From assembly GCF_000429365.1 (NCBI RefSeq), contig NZ_AUBS01000006.1:112782-176781 (forward strand): 64,000 nucleotides of DNA, in the 5' to 3' direction. Below are positions 21,085 through 31,154 of the stretch, in pieces (position 1 is the stretch's first letter; the number at the start of each line of letters is the position of its first letter). Under the pieces are notes generated by a model that was not told where the DNA came from, searched no databases, and saw only the letters and a list, made by a program, of their open reading frames with translations. This stretch comes from Pseudodonghicola xiamenensis DSM 18339. Its GTDB lineage: Bacteria > Pseudomonadota > Alphaproteobacteria > Rhodobacterales > Rhodobacteraceae. Made by a program: the position numbers and the translations under genes.

Positions 21085-21651
21085 ACCCGCCACCGGCCGA
21101 TCCCGCCTGCCGAACGGACCCCGTCAAAAGGCCCGGTCAAACGACCAGGTCATCCGCGAACAGACGACGCACTCGCCGGCTGCCAGACAGCGGGCGGGTC
21201 CCGCCCGCAACCGGACATGCACATCAGCTATTGCAGGGTCCCGAACGACACGTAGTTTGGCACCTTGGCCTTCTGTAAGCTATTGATATGTTGAAATCGC
21301 CATTTGCGCCTCGACAACAAATTGGCGGTTTTCGACACATGGTGCCACTGTTGCCAAAATTCGGGGAGGCTGAGGCCTGAGCGCGCCGTTTAGGCTAGCC
21401 CCGATGACCTGCTCCGATCAGAAACAGCGGTTCCCCACCGTTTCGAGGCCGATGCCGACGTAATGGTGGCCCTGGCTAACACCGTGGAACGGCCCGAGGC
21501 GAGCGCGGCCGACTATGACCCGACCTTTAACCCGGATGGCCACGGCCTTCTGTGGGAGCTGACGAAGGATGCGGCCTCCATTGCGCTGCTCGAGGACTCT
21601 AATGCAGCGGGCAATAAATCGGCATAAGATATGGACACGAAGCATGCCTGA
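21085..21651. other. gene-poor, probably degenerate stretch
   Basis: No intact gene. A 78-codon open run at 21394-21627 (+), ending TAA, reads as plausible protein (NTVERPEASAADYDPTF) but has no clear start and I do not recognise it; it may be a gene remnant. At 21295-21337 an imperfect inverted repeat pairs GAAATCGCCATTTG with CAAATTGGCGGTTTTC. Together with the broken kdgD and transposase remnant downstream, this looks like decayed accessory DNA. Confidence 0.5.
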
Positions 21652-22256
<605 letters not shown>

Positions 22257-22553
22257 TCTCCTTGTCCCGAGCGTCACTTGGAGGCCCGGGATCAACCTGA
22301 GGCGGGACGCCCGATCAAGCCCACCTAAACCAGGATTGACGACAGATTGTGATCTCGCCCCAGGCGAAAGCCACTTGGAAGATGCCCAGAAATCGCTCGA
22401 CCAGACTGCGCCACGCCTGAACTCTGACATCTGTTCCATCGAATGATCCCGCAGGCGCGCAAGCGCGTCACCGAGGTTATCTATTGAGTAGCGAAAGGAA
22501 AAGAACCTCACGAACGACAGAACTACGATAAGGGGCACAAGAAACTGTATTTC

Positions 22554-22775
22554 TCATGCGGGCTGAGCGGTCCACTTTTGACGAGGTTTACAGAGCGCGT
22601 TCGCGATTGAAACAAGTTTCCGGGCGACGGCCATGATGACAACCTTATGTGGTTTTCCGGCGGCGCGAAGACGGTCAGCAAAATTTTTCAAGACTGAGTT
22701 GTGATGGCTTGTGACGAGGGCCGTTTGAAACATCACATGCCACAACAAGCGCGATCCACCCGCAATGGCGCCCAT
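22554..22775 (-). pseudogene. C-terminal remnant of an IS110-family transposase
   Basis: About 73 residues on the minus strand contain SHHNSVLKNFADRLRAAGKPHKV and MAVARKLVSIANAL. These match the end of the C-terminal transposase_20 domain of IS110/IS116/IS902 transposases. The catalytic N-terminal DEDD domain is missing and an in-frame stop lies a few codons upstream. No element ends were recognised, so this is a fossil. The nearest gap (22257-22553) holds nothing I can name. Confidence 0.7.
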
Positions 22776-22927
22776 GTCCGCAGACGGTCACGGTGAACTC
22801 TATAGGTCTTTCGAAGCCACACCCGAACCACTACGCCGAAAAAGCAAAAGCGCCAATCGAAGTGTCGATAGGCGCCGAACCGTTGTCGTAAATTACAAAC
22901 CTACTGTCGCCTTTCACAGGAAAAGAA

Positions 22928-23003
<76 letters not shown>

Positions 23004-23041
23004 ATTCTTTTCGGCTGCTGAAACAGTCGACCTTCTTAGAG

Positions 23042-23117
23042 TGGTGAGCCGTGCAGGATTCGAACCTGCGACCCACTGATTAAAAGTCAGTTGCTCTACC
23101 AACTGAGCTAACGGCCC
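23042..23117 (-). tRNA. tRNA-Lys (anticodon TTT)
   Basis: A 76-base cloverleaf on the minus strand with the same acceptor stem and D-arm as its neighbour, anticodon loop CTTTTAA (TTT), T-arm GGTTCGAATCC and encoded CCA. It decodes AAA and, by wobble, AAG. The two lysine tRNAs form a tandem pair, probably one transcript. The 208-base gap to dapF should contain their promoter; no clear boxes were picked. Confidence 0.97.
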
Positions 23118-23326
23118 ACTCTGTCCGACGGGCCTGGTGCCCCGCGCGGTGTCGCTTCCTAGGATAGAACCGGGAAGGGTTCAACGCCTAAATCGCAGCC
23201 GGAGCGGGATTTTGTTCAACCCCGCATCCGGATGGCGGCGTACCTAAAAGCCCTGTGGCCATGGGTCAAGCCCCAAAACGCAGGATTCGACGCGCGATAC
23301 TGGATTCCCCATCGGCGCAGGTCTAT

Positions 23327-24175
23327 ATGCCCGCCATGACTCAAAGCGCGACACAGCCCCTCCCCTTCATGAAGATGCACGGTCTCGGCAACGATTTCGT
23401 CATCATCGACGCGCGGGCGCAGCCCGTCGACCTCCCGCCGCGGCTGATCCAGGCCATCGCGCATCGCAACTTCGGGGTGGGCTTTGACCAACTCGCCGTG
23501 ATCGCGCCCGGGCAGGACGGCGCCGACGCGCATCTGATCTTCTACAACGCCGATGGTTCCACCTCGGCCGCCTGCGGCAATGCCACCCGCTGCATCGCCC
23601 GCCACCTGATGACAGAGACGGGCCGCGACGCGCTAACCCTGACCACCGAACGCGGCACGCTCTACGCCCGCGAGGCCGGCAATGGGCTCACCTCGGTCAA
23701 CATGGGACAACCACAACTGCGCTGGGATGAAATCCCCCTGGCGCATGAGATGGATACATTGCGCCTGCCGATCGAGGGAGAGCCCACCGCCACCGGCATG
23801 GGCAACCCGCATTGCACCTTCTTCGTCGAGGATGCCGAGGCGGTCGATCTGGAAACGCGCGGCGCCGCGATCGAACACCATCCGCTCTATCCGCAGCGCA
23901 CCAACGTGCAATTCGCCAGCCTGATCGGCCCCGATCATCTACGCATGCGGGTCTGGGAACGTGGCGTGGGGCCGACACTGGCCTCCGGCTCCTCCTCCTG
24001 CGCCACTGCCGTCGCGGCGGCCCGGCGCGGGCTGACCGGCCGCAAGGTGACCATCGAACTCGACGGTGGCACGCTTCAGATCGACTGGCGCGACGATGGC
24101 GTCTGGATGACCGGCCCGACAATGCATGTCTTCTCCGGGCAATTCACCCCCGATTTCCTGAAGAGCGTCGGATGA
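23327..24175 (+). CDS. dapF: diaminopimelate epimerase with Ser at the second catalytic Cys position
   Basis: A 282-residue PLP-independent epimerase that converts LL- to meso-diaminopimelate for lysine and peptidoglycan synthesis. The first active-site block, [16 protein letters not shown], carries catalytic Cys83. The second block reads [16 protein letters not shown], where the family normally has ERGxGxTxACG[ST]; the expected catalytic Cys is Ser220 (codon 23984-23986), although a Cys lies five residues later. [10 protein letters not shown] and MGNPHC are intact. ATG 23327 has AGG 5 bases upstream; ATG 23336 is the alternative. It overlaps mtaB by 4 bases. Confidence 0.94.
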   Translation: MPAMTQSATQPLPFMKMHGLGNDFVIIDARAQPVDLPPRLIQAIAHRNFGVGFDQLAVIAPGQDGADAHLIFYNADGSTSAACGNATRCIARHLMTETGRDALTLTTERGTLYAREAGNGLTSVNMGQPQLRWDEIPLAHEMDTLRLPIEGEPTATGMGNPHCTFFVEDAEAVDLETRGAAIEHHPLYPQRTNVQFASLIGPDHLRMRVWERGVGPTLASGSSSCATAVAAARRGLTGRKVTIELDGGTLQIDWRDDGVWMTGPTMHVFSGQFTPDFLKSVG

Positions 24176-25428
24176 GCGCGCCGGTCTTCACCACTCTTGG
24201 CTGCCGGCTCAACACCTATGAGACCGAAGCGATGAAGGAACTCGCCCAGGAGGCGGGGGTGGAGAATGCAGTCATCGTCAACACCTGCGCGGTCACATCA
24301 GAGGCGGTACGCAAGGCGCGGCAGGAGATTCGCAGGCTGCGGCGCGAGAACCCCGAGGCGCGGATCATCGTCACCGGCTGCGCCGCCCAGACCGAGCCGG
24401 AAACCTTCGCCGCCATGGCCGAGGTCGATCAGGTCATCGGCAATACCGAAAAGATGCAGCCCGCCACTTGGGCCGGCATGGCCGCTGATTTCATCGGCGA
24501 AACCGAACGCGTTCTGGTCGATGACATCATGTCGGTGACCGAAACCGCCGGCCATCTGATCGACGGATTCGGTACAAGATCGCGCGCCTATGTCCAGGTG
24601 CAGAACGGCTGCGACCACCGCTGCACCTTCTGCATCATCCCCTACGGCCGCGGCAATTCCCGATCCGTCCCCGCTGGGGTGGTGGTCGACCAGATCAAGC
24701 GGCTGGTGCAGAAAGGCTATAACGAAGTCGTGCTCACCGGCGTCGACCTGACAAGCTGGGGTGCCGATCTGCCCGGGGAACCGCGCCTGGGCGATCTGGT
24801 GATGCGCATCCTGCGGCTGATCCCCGATCTGCCGCGGCTGCGCATCTCCTCGATCGATTCGATCGAGGCGGATGAGAACCTGATGCAGGCTATCGCCACC
24901 GAACCCCGGCTGATGCCGCATCTGCACCTCAGCCTCCAGCACGGCGACAACCTGATCCTCAAGCGGATGAAGCGCCGCCACCTGCGCGAAGACGCGATTC
25001 GCTTCTGCGAAGAGGCCCGCCGCCTGCGCCCCGAGATGACCTTCGGCGCCGATATCATCGCCGGCTTCCCCACCGAGACCGACGCGCATTTCGAGAACTC
25101 GCTGAAGCTGGTGACCGACTGCGACCTGACCTGGCTGCACGTCTTCCCCTATTCCAAACGCCCTGGCACCCCCGCCGCGCGTATCCCCAGCCAGGTGAAC
25201 GGCGCCACGATCAAGGACCGTGCCGCCCGACTGCGCGCGGCAGGCGCAGCCCAGGTCGACAAACACCTGGCGCAACAGATCGGCCGCCAACATCACATCT
25301 TGATGGAAAATCCGCATATGGGCCGAACCGAGCAATTCACCGAAGTCCGCTTCGCCACCCCCCAGACCGAGGGCGCCCTGATCACCGCCACCATCACCGG
25401 TAGCGACGGCACCCAGCTTCTGGCCTGA
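24172..25428 (+). CDS. mtaB: tRNA t6A37 methylthiotransferase
   Basis: A 418-residue radical-SAM methylthiotransferase that makes ms2t6A at position 37 of ANN-decoding tRNAs. The N-terminal UPF0004 domain has three cluster cysteines ([23 protein letters not shown]). The radical-SAM cluster CDHRCTFC lies near residue 145, and a TRAM-like end follows. The LGCRLN beginning and the size separate it from MiaB and RimO. It is coupled to dapF by an ATGA overlap. Lysine tRNAs are t6A tRNAs and lie 1 kb upstream, probably by coincidence. Confidence 0.9.
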   Translation: MSAPVFTTLGCRLNTYETEAMKELAQEAGVENAVIVNTCAVTSEAVRKARQEIRRLRRENPEARIIVTGCAAQTEPETFAAMAEVDQVIGNTEKMQPATWAGMAADFIGETERVLVDDIMSVTETAGHLIDGFGTRSRAYVQVQNGCDHRCTFCIIPYGRGNSRSVPAGVVVDQIKRLVQKGYNEVVLTGVDLTSWGADLPGEPRLGDLVMRILRLIPDLPRLRISSIDSIEADENLMQAIATEPRLMPHLHLSLQHGDNLILKRMKRRHLREDAIRFCEEARRLRPEMTFGADIIAGFPTETDAHFENSLKLVTDCDLTWLHVFPYSKRPGTPAARIPSQVNGATIKDRAARLRAAGAAQVDKHLAQQIGRQHHILMENPHMGRTEQFTEVRFATPQTEGALITATITGSDGTQLLA

Positions 25429-25447
25429 TCCGCGCAAAGGTTCCCCG

Positions 25448-25990
25448 ATGGCGCTTATCCTGTTTCTGCACGGCGCCTCGAGCAGCGGCAAATCCACCCT
25501 CGCCAGACAGCTGCGCCTGCGGGCCAACCGCCCCTTTCTGCACCTCTCCATCGACCATCTGCGCGACAGCGGCGCCTGGACCCCGGCCGATTATCCGAAC
25601 TGGCGCGCCGCCCGGCCCGGCTTCTTCTCGGGGTTCCACCGCGCCCTCGCCGCCTTTGCCGATACGCAGAACGATCTGATCGTTGAACATATCCTCGACA
25701 CCCCAGGCTGGCAGGCGGATCTGCAAAGCCTCTTCGCGCCGCACGATCTCCTCTTCATCGGGTTGCACACGCCGCTTGAAACCCTCCGGCTGCGCGAACA
25801 CGACCGTGCCGACCGACCGCAAGGCAGCGCCGAGGCAGATTATCACAAGATCCATCGCGGCCTGACCTACGACCTCAGCCTCGACGGCAGTGCATCGCCA
25901 GAAGACAACGCCGGCCGCATCCTCGCCCGACTGCAAGCCCCCTTGCCCCGCTCCGCCTTCTTCGCCGCGCCCAAGAACCTCCCAGACTGA
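25448..25990 (+). CDS. chloramphenicol phosphotransferase-like P-loop kinase
   Basis: A 180-residue P-loop protein with Walker A HGASSSGKST (residues 8-17), a downstream D-H-L motif (SIDHLRDSG), FFSGFHRALAAF and VEHILDTPGW. This pattern resembles the CPT family, named after the Streptomyces enzyme that phosphorylates chloramphenicol. Many such genes in non-producing bacteria act on unknown small molecules, so drug inactivation should not be assumed. It follows mtaB by 19 bases and is likely cotranscribed; it ends before a 3' hairpin element shared with petC. Confidence 0.78.
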   Translation: MALILFLHGASSSGKSTLARQLRLRANRPFLHLSIDHLRDSGAWTPADYPNWRAARPGFFSGFHRALAAFADTQNDLIVEHILDTPGWQADLQSLFAPHDLLFIGLHTPLETLRLREHDRADRPQGSAEADYHKIHRGLTYDLSLDGSASPEDNAGRILARLQAPLPRSAFFAAPKNLPD

Positions 25991-26054
25991 CCTGATCGGG
26001 GATCCCGAAAGCATTCAGAAAACACGGCGACGGCCAGCCCTGCGCGCCATCCTG

Positions 26055-26130
26055 TCTTTTTCTGGCTGAAAATATCCTGGGGGTGAGGGCCGCATGGCCC
26101 GAGGGGGCAAGGCCCCCTGCCCCGCGCCCC
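26055..26130 (-). repeat. 3'-end hairpin/TATTT element, copy 4 (after petC)
   Basis: Read on the minus strand: GGGGGCCTTGCCCCC and GGGCCATGCGGCCC hairpins, then CCAGGATATTTTCAGCCAGAAAAAGA. The core is identical to copy 3. It lies between the petC terminator and the convergent CPT-like gene. Confidence 0.6.
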
Positions 26131-26162
26131 AAAAGAAAACCCCCGCCGGGTCAGGCAGGGGC
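26131..26162 (-). terminator. intrinsic terminator of petABC
   Basis: On the minus strand CCCCTGCC and GGCGGGG pair (one bulged base), followed by GTTTTCTTTT. It lies 28 bases after the petC stop. Confidence 0.7.
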
Positions 26163-26189
26163 TCTCCTTGCAGTGGTCCGGGGCCGCGA

Positions 26190-27005
26190 TCAGGCCTGAT
26201 ATTTCTTGCCCTTGATCGGCGCCCAGATACGCTTGTTGGTCAGGTAAAGCAGCGTCGCCAGGATCACCAGGAAGATCACCCCGACCAGCCCCGCCTGCTT
26301 GCGCGCCATCATCTTCGGCTCCGCCGCCCACATCAGGAAGGCCGCGACATCCTGCGCCTCATGATGCAGCGAATTGGAATGACCATCGGCGAATTCCACA
26401 TCCTCCCCCGACAGCGGCGGCGCCATGGCGATCCACCCGGTCGAAAAGGCGTGGTTCTCGTAGAACAGCGTTCCCGCCTCTTCCTTGGTCTCGCCGGTAT
26501 AGCCGTTCAGGATCGAAACGATATATTCCGGCCCGCCGATCCCGTTGACCAGCTGGCTGAGCCCGGTGCCGAGCGGCCCGTGAAAGCCGGCCCGCGCCTT
26601 GGCCATCAGGCTGAGATCCGGAGCCCCTGCCGAGGTATTGGCCGGAAAGTTATCCGTAGGCTTCGCCGGGCGGAAATCATCCAGCTCGGGGTCGAAGACC
26701 TCGAAGTTCTGTTCGGCATAGGCCCGCACCTGATCCTCGGGCAGCGCCGGCCCGCCCGCATCCCCGAGCGAGCGGATCGGCACGAACTTCATCCCGTGAC
26801 AGGCTGAGCAGACTTCGGTGTAAATCTGCAACCCGCGCTGGAGCTGGTTCTGATCGTACTTGCCGAATGGCCCCTCGAAAGAAAAGGCAATGTCTTCCAT
26901 ATGCCCGCCGGCACCTGCCGCATGGCCCGCCGCCGGACCAAGCACCAGGGCAAGGGCGGCAGCGGTGGCAAATTTCTTCAGCATCTTATCCGTCCCTTCT
27001 CTCAC
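26190..27005 (-). CDS. petC: cytochrome c1 of the bc1 complex
   Basis: A 271-residue c-type cytochrome, the third gene of petABC. It has a signal peptide (residues 1-24, cleaved near GHAAGA), the haem motif CSACH near residue 57, FVPIRSL, the distal Met-ligand region IAMAPPLSG, and a C-terminal membrane anchor (about 240-258) followed by [14 protein letters not shown]. It passes electrons from the Rieske protein to cytochrome c2. The ATG overlaps the petB stop by 4 bases. Confidence 0.96.
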   Translation of the reverse strand: MREGTDKMLKKFATAAALALVLGPAAGHAAGAGGHMEDIAFSFEGPFGKYDQNQLQRGLQIYTEVCSACHGMKFVPIRSLGDAGGPALPEDQVRAYAEQNFEVFDPELDDFRPAKPTDNFPANTSAGAPDLSLMAKARAGFHGPLGTGLSQLVNGIGGPEYIVSILNGYTGETKEEAGTLFYENHAFSTGWIAMAPPLSGEDVEFADGHSNSLHHEAQDVAAFLMWAAEPKMMARKQAGLVGVIFLVILATLLYLTNKRIWAPIKGKKYQA

Positions 27006-28354
27006 TCGGCCGGGGCCGTATCGGCCGCAGACATATCCGCCTCAGAGGTTTTCTTGCCGTAATGAGCATTGAAATCCTCTTCGATGGTGGCTGGAATCGG
27101 GCTGGGCTTCTCGATCACACCGAGGATCGGCAGGATCACCAGGAAGTAGGCAAACCAATAAGCGGCCGCCACCAGCGAGATCGAGGCATAGGGCTCCTCA
27201 GCCGGCATACCGCCGAGCCACATCAGCGCGAAGAAGTCGATCACCAGCAGCAGGAACCACCATTTGAACATCGGCCGGTACTTGCCCGAACGCACCGTCG
27301 AAGTATCCAGCCAGGGCACCAGCGCCATCGCCAGAATGGCCCCGAACATCGCAATCACACCGAAGAACTTGGCATCGACGATGCCGCCGGTAAGGAACGA
27401 GGCGATCTGCACGATCCAGACGTCCGAAGTGAAGGCGCGCAGGATGGCGTAAAACGGCAGAAAATACCATTCAGGCACGATATGTGCCGGCGTCGACAGC
27501 GGGTTGGCCTCGATATAGTTGTCGGGGTGACCCAGATAGTTCGGCATGAAGCCGACGATCGACCAGAACACCACCAGAACGATGGCCAGGCCAACGAAGT
27601 CCTTGATCACGAAATAGGGCCAGAACGGCAGCGTGTCCTTCTGCGCCTCGGCCTTCGACCCGCGACGCACCTCGACCCCGGTGGGGTTGTTGTTGCCGGT
27701 GGTGTGGAACGCCCAGATATGCACGATCACCAGTGCCGCGATCACGAAGGGCAGCAGATAATGCAGCGAGAAGAAGCGGTTCAGCGTTGCATTATCGACG
27801 GCGGGCCCACCCAAGAGCCAGGTCTGGATCGCCTCGCCCACGAAGGGGATCGCACCGAACAGCCCGGTGATCACCGTCGCCCCCCAGAAGGACATCTGCC
27901 CCCAGGGCAGCACATAGCCCATGAAGGCGGTGCCCATCATCAGCAGGTAGATCAGCATGCCGATGATCCACGTGATCTCCCGCGGGGCCTTGTAGGATCC
28001 GTAGAACAGGCCGCGGAAGATGTGGATATAGACCGCCACGAAGAACAGCGAAGCGCCGTTGGCATGCAGATACCGCAGCATGAAACCGCCGTTCACATCA
28101 CGCATGATATGTTCGACACTGGCGAAGGCCAGATCCACCTGCGGGGTGTAATGCATCACCAGAACGATGCCGGTAACGATTTGCAGCGCCAGACAGAACG
28201 CCAGGACGATGCCCCAAATCCACCACCAGTTCAGGTTCTTCGGCGTGGGGATCATGATGACATCATAGATCAGCCCGACAATCGGCAGACGGCTGTTCAG
28301 CCATTTTTCTGCGCCGGTCTTGGGCTCGTAATGGTCGTGCGGAATTCCGGACAT
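27002..28354 (-). CDS. petB: cytochrome b of the bc1 complex
   Basis: A 450-residue integral membrane protein with eight predicted helices. Haem-ligand histidines lie in [19 protein letters not shown] and in the helix around [20 protein letters not shown]; the Qo-site motif [14 protein letters not shown] is intact. It catalyses ubiquinol oxidation and quinone reduction in the Q cycle. Length is near that of Rhodobacter cytochrome b (about 440). It starts 15 bases after petA and overlaps petC. Confidence 0.98.
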   Translation of the reverse strand: MSGIPHDHYEPKTGAEKWLNSRLPIVGLIYDVIMIPTPKNLNWWWIWGIVLAFCLALQIVTGIVLVMHYTPQVDLAFASVEHIMRDVNGGFMLRYLHANGASLFFVAVYIHIFRGLFYGSYKAPREITWIIGMLIYLLMMGTAFMGYVLPWGQMSFWGATVITGLFGAIPFVGEAIQTWLLGGPAVDNATLNRFFSLHYLLPFVIAALVIVHIWAFHTTGNNNPTGVEVRRGSKAEAQKDTLPFWPYFVIKDFVGLAIVLVVFWSIVGFMPNYLGHPDNYIEANPLSTPAHIVPEWYFLPFYAILRAFTSDVWIVQIASFLTGGIVDAKFFGVIAMFGAILAMALVPWLDTSTVRSGKYRPMFKWWFLLLVIDFFALMWLGGMPAEEPYASISLVAAAYWFAYFLVILPILGVIEKPSPIPATIEEDFNAHYGKKTSEADMSAADTAPAE

Positions 28355-28369
28355 GAGAAGGAGCCTCCC

Positions 28370-28933
28370 TTACCCCAACTTGATGGTGGTTTCGTCGACG
28401 AATTCCGCCAACGGAATCGGCAGGTTACGGGGTGCCGGCCCTTTGCGGATACGGCCCGCGGTATCGTAATGCGACCCGTGGCAGGGGCAGAACCAACCGT
28501 CGTAGTCGCCCGAGTTATTGCCCAGCGGCACACAGCCCAGGTGGGTACACACCCCCATCATGACCAGCCATTCACCGGCCTCGTCCATGGTGCGGTTCTG
28601 ATCCGTGGCGGGCGCATCCGCGGGCAGATTGCTGTTTTCAGCATTCCCATCCACCAGCGCGCTCAGCTCAACCGCGCGCCCCTCTTCGATCTCCTTCTCG
28701 GTACGGCGACGGATGAACACCGGTTTCCCGAGAAACTTGACAGTGATCTGGGTGCCGGTCTCCACCCCGCTGACGTCAACCCGGATCGAGGACATCGCCT
28801 GCACATCGGCCGAGGGGTTCATCTGATTGACCAAGGGCCAGATCACCGCGCCGGCGGCCACTGCGCCTGCCCCGGCGGTCGCGTAGTAAAGGAAGTCTCT
28901 CCGGGTGCCTTCGTTGTCTTCTGCGTGGGACAC
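28370..28933 (-). CDS. petA: Rieske iron-sulfur protein of the bc1 complex
   Basis: A 187-residue protein with a twin-arginine-type N-terminal anchor ([19 protein letters not shown], about residues 9-27) and the 2Fe-2S ligands in CTHLGC and CPCHGSHYD. It takes the first electron from ubiquinol. The frame is open upstream to 29002, but GTG 28933 is chosen because GGAG lies 8 bases upstream and the product then begins with [13 protein letters not shown] as in relatives. First gene of the petABC operon. Confidence 0.95.
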   Translation of the reverse strand: MSHAEDNEGTRRDFLYYATAGAGAVAAGAVIWPLVNQMNPSADVQAMSSIRVDVSGVETGTQITVKFLGKPVFIRRRTEKEIEEGRAVELSALVDGNAENSNLPADAPATDQNRTMDEAGEWLVMMGVCTHLGCVPLGNNSGDYDGWFCPCHGSHYDTAGRIRKGPAPRNLPIPLAEFVDETTIKLG

Positions 28934-29046
28934 GAGGTTTCTCCAAATTCCAGGCCCGCGTGGGGCGATATGCGCTGGCACCGCAGGCGCGATGCCCTCC
29001 ATCTTAGCGTGCGTAAATATCGGTCAGCGCGCCCGCCGTCCAGCCG

Positions 29047-29062
29047 CCTTGGTCACCCAAGG
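29047..29062. promoter_or_regulatory. CCTTGG-TCAC-CCAAGG palindrome upstream of petA
   Basis: A perfect 6-bp inverted repeat with a 4-base loop about 115 bases upstream of the petA start. It could be a leader hairpin or a binding site. It shares the core GGTCAC with the larger repeat at 29093. Confidence 0.35.
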
Positions 29063-29092
29063 CCGCTTTCAAGGGGCCGCCTGAAGCAGAAT

Positions 29093-29110
29093 GGTCACAT
29101 ATGCGTGACC
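29093..29110. promoter_or_regulatory. GGTCAC-N6-GTGACC inverted repeat, candidate operator of petABC
   Basis: A perfect 6-6-6 inverted repeat in an AT-richer stretch 160 bases before petA. On the minus strand a -35-like TTGATC sits just before it and CATTCT 17 bases later, so the repeat would lie between the two promoter boxes. It lies 36 bases downstream (on the minus strand) of the GST stop codon. Confidence 0.45.
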
Positions 29111-29146
29111 GATCAAGCCCCTTAATTTTATGGCTCAAATTCATCT

Positions 29147-29746
29147 TTACGGTCGGGTCGCTATCATCGCGGGGCGTCTGTCGAACTCCGCATACCAGGC
29201 CGCCAGCTCGGGACAGGGCTCGCGCCAGTCCCGGGACGGATGCCGGAAATCGAGATAGCCCAGCGCGCAGCCCACTGCGATCTGCGCCATATCGAGCCCA
29301 CCAGCGAGCTGATCCATCATCCGGTCGTTGATCGCGCGCACCCCGCCCAAAGCCTTGCCCCACTGCGCTTCGACCCAGGGGGCATAGATCATCTCCTCGG
29401 GTCGAACCCGCCCCTCGTAGACCATCAGCACCGCGGCCTCGAGAATGCCGTCGGCGGTCGCCTCCAGGGTCAACACATCCCAAAGCCGCGCCTCGGGATA
29501 AAGCCCCGCAGCGACCCGCGCGTCGAGATAGCGGGTGATCACCCGACTGTCGTAAAGCGCACGCCCATCCTCCAGCACCAGCGCCGGGATCTTGCCCAAT
29601 GGATTGGCCGCCCAAACCTGGTCTGCAGTCTTGACCGGTGTGGTGGCCACGGGCACTTCCTCGATGTCGCCCTGCTGGCCGGTCTCGATCGCCGCCACCC
29701 GCACCTTGCGCACGAAGGGCGAGGCCGACGACATGATCAGCTTCAT
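29147..29746 (-). CDS. glutathione S-transferase family protein
   Basis: A 199-residue protein with an N-terminal thioredoxin-like domain (MKLIMSSASPFVRKVRVAA, the Ser/Cys-type active-site position near residue 8, NPLGKIPALVLEDG with the cis-Pro, and YDSRVITRYLD for glutathione binding), and a helical C-terminal domain. The substrate is not evident. ATG 29746 follows AGGAGG at 9 bases; the upstream extension of the frame is not protein-like. It lies upstream of petABC in the same direction with a possible promoter between. Confidence 0.88.
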   Translation of the reverse strand: MKLIMSSASPFVRKVRVAAIETGQQGDIEEVPVATTPVKTADQVWAANPLGKIPALVLEDGRALYDSRVITRYLDARVAAGLYPEARLWDVLTLEATADGILEAAVLMVYEGRVRPEEMIYAPWVEAQWGKALGGVRAINDRMMDQLAGGLDMAQIAVGCALGYLDFRHPSRDWREPCPELAAWYAEFDRRPAMIATRP

Positions 29747-29803
29747 CAAAACGAACTCCTCCTTCCGTTTCCTCACGACCCTAGGCGCAGGTCACGTCGC
29801 TGT

Positions 29804-30421
29804 CTATACTTGCCGCATCAGCCGAACGAGCGCGGCCAGCTCCACCCCGATCCCGGCTGCCTCGATGCCGTCAGCGGCGGCCAGACGCACTTCAGCCTCC
29901 TTGTGCTGGGCCAGTTTCCAGGTGCCATCTACCGCTTCGATCCTGAGGCGGACGGGCACGATCATGCGCATCATCCGCTCCAACGCCCCCGCGTCCATCT
30001 TGGCACTGCGCCAGGGTGTCTTGGGCAACAACCGTTCCTCGAAGAGATCAGACAGCCGGTCGAGCAACGCTGCCAGCTCTTCCTGCGGGCGCGGCTCCAG
30101 CACACCGGTCAGATGCACGGCGACATAATTCCAGGTCGGCACCTGATCGTCGACCCCGTACCAGTCGGGCGAAACATAGCTGTCAGGCCCGCTGATGGCG
30201 AGCCGCGCGGCAAGCGGCGCCTTCAGCGCCCGCACGATAGGGTTGGAGCGGACCAGATGCAGATCAGCCACCCGCCCGTCCTCCGAAAGGACAAAGGGCA
30301 CATGGCTCAGCATCGGCGCGGCCTCGGCCGCCGACACCGCCAGAATGCCAAAGCTGCGGGCCCGGGCAAAGGCCAGGTTTTCCGCCACGCTGGCGGTATG
30401 AAAGACCGGATTCGGGTGCAT
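29804..30421 (-). CDS. FMN-binding negative transcriptional regulator (PaiB family)
   Basis: A 205-residue protein of the PaiB/split-barrel flavin-binding family. It begins MHPNPVF, contains HVPFVLSEDG (about residue 40), SPDWYGVDDQVPTWNYVAVHLTG (about 108-130) and WRSAKMD, all characteristic. Bacillus PaiB represses protease and sporulation genes; the role elsewhere is unclear and the name should be read as a family label. It is transcribed away from the FMN riboswitch 60 bases upstream, a suggestive pairing of a flavin-binding protein with a flavin sensor. Confidence 0.85.
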   Translation of the reverse strand: MHPNPVFHTASVAENLAFARARSFGILAVSAAEAAPMLSHVPFVLSEDGRVADLHLVRSNPIVRALKAPLAARLAISGPDSYVSPDWYGVDDQVPTWNYVAVHLTGVLEPRPQEELAALLDRLSDLFEERLLPKTPWRSAKMDAGALERMMRMIVPVRLRIEAVDGTWKLAQHKEAEVRLAAADGIEAAGIGVELAALVRLMRQV

Positions 30422-30480
30422 CGTTACGTCTCCTTCACGGACAGTCTTGAAAGCTCCCGCGCGGCTTGGCAAGTTGGCGG

Positions 30481-30628
30481 CGTTCTCAGGGCGGGGTGAA
30501 ATTCCCCACCGGCGGTATGCGGGCACGACCCACAAGCCCGCGAGCGGCCCCTTTCGCAACCGATCGGGGTGTCAGCAGATCCGGTGAGATGCCGGAGCCG
30601 ACGGTCACAGTCCGGATGAAAGAGAACG
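30481..30628 (+). ncRNA. FMN riboswitch (RFN element)
   Basis: Closing stem CGTTCTC / GAGAACG (30481-30487 with 30622-30628). Conserved core strings GGGCGGGGTGAAATTCCC, ACCGGCGGTA, AGCCCGCGAGCG, GATCCGGTGAGATGCCGGAG and CAGTCCGGATGAAAGAGAAC are in the canonical order. It lies 80 bases before ribH. The downstream GC-rich segment (30632-30665) can form alternative hairpins, so FMN probably reduces ribH expression by termination or by hiding the AGGAGAG ribosome-binding site. Confidence 0.96.
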
Positions 30629-30707
30629 TGCGCCCTGCCCGGCCCGCCGGTGCGGACGCCCGTGATCGCCTTGGGTGACGTGTCTGACCCTATAGGAGAG
30701 ATCTGAA

Positions 30708-31154
30708 ATGACACCCACCCGCTTCGCCTTCGTCAAAGCCCAGTGGCACGCCGATGTCGTGGACCGCGCGCTTGACGGTTTCCTGCAGCTGATCCCCGCC
30801 GATCAGGTCGATGTCTTCGACGTTCCCGGCGCCTTCGAAATGCCGCTTCTGGCGCGCGATCTGGCGGCAAGCGGTCGCTATGCCGCCGTGGCCTGTGCCG
30901 CGCTGGTGGTCGATGGCGGCATCTATCGCCACGATTTCGTCGCCCAGGCGGTGGTCGACGGGCTGATGCGCGCCGGGCTCGACACCGGGGTCCCGGTGCT
31001 CTCGGTGTCGCTGACACCGCACCACTATCAGGAAACGCCGCAGCACACGGAATTCTTCCGCGCCCATTTCATCCAGAAGGGCCGGGAAGCTGCCGAGGCT
31101 GCGCTCGCCATCACCAGAACCCGCACCGCCCTGCGACCACTGGCCGCCGAATGA
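30708..31154 (+). CDS. ribH: 6,7-dimethyl-8-ribityllumazine synthase (type II-like)
   Basis: A 148-residue enzyme that joins 5-amino-6-ribitylaminouracil and dihydroxybutanone phosphate in riboflavin synthesis. The beginning FAFVKAQWHADVVDRAL and the blocks VPGAFEMPLLARDLA and HDFVAQAVVDGLM resemble the RibH2 form known from rhizobia and Brucella rather than the icosahedral RibH1 (which has GSFE...K). It stands alone behind the FMN riboswitch, so the rest of the pathway is elsewhere. AGGAGAG lies 7 bases before ATG. Confidence 0.92.
   Translation: MTPTRFAFVKAQWHADVVDRALDGFLQLIPADQVDVFDVPGAFEMPLLARDLAASGRYAAVACAALVVDGGIYRHDFVAQAVVDGLMRAGLDTGVPVLSVSLTPHHYQETPQHTEFFRAHFIQKGREAAEAALAITRTRTALRPLAAE

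Noticed and set aside
26867..29125. 750-codon plus-strand open frame opposite petABC
   Set aside because: It is a His/Arg/Gln-rich antisense shadow of petA, petB and petC, which have clear motifs on the other strand.
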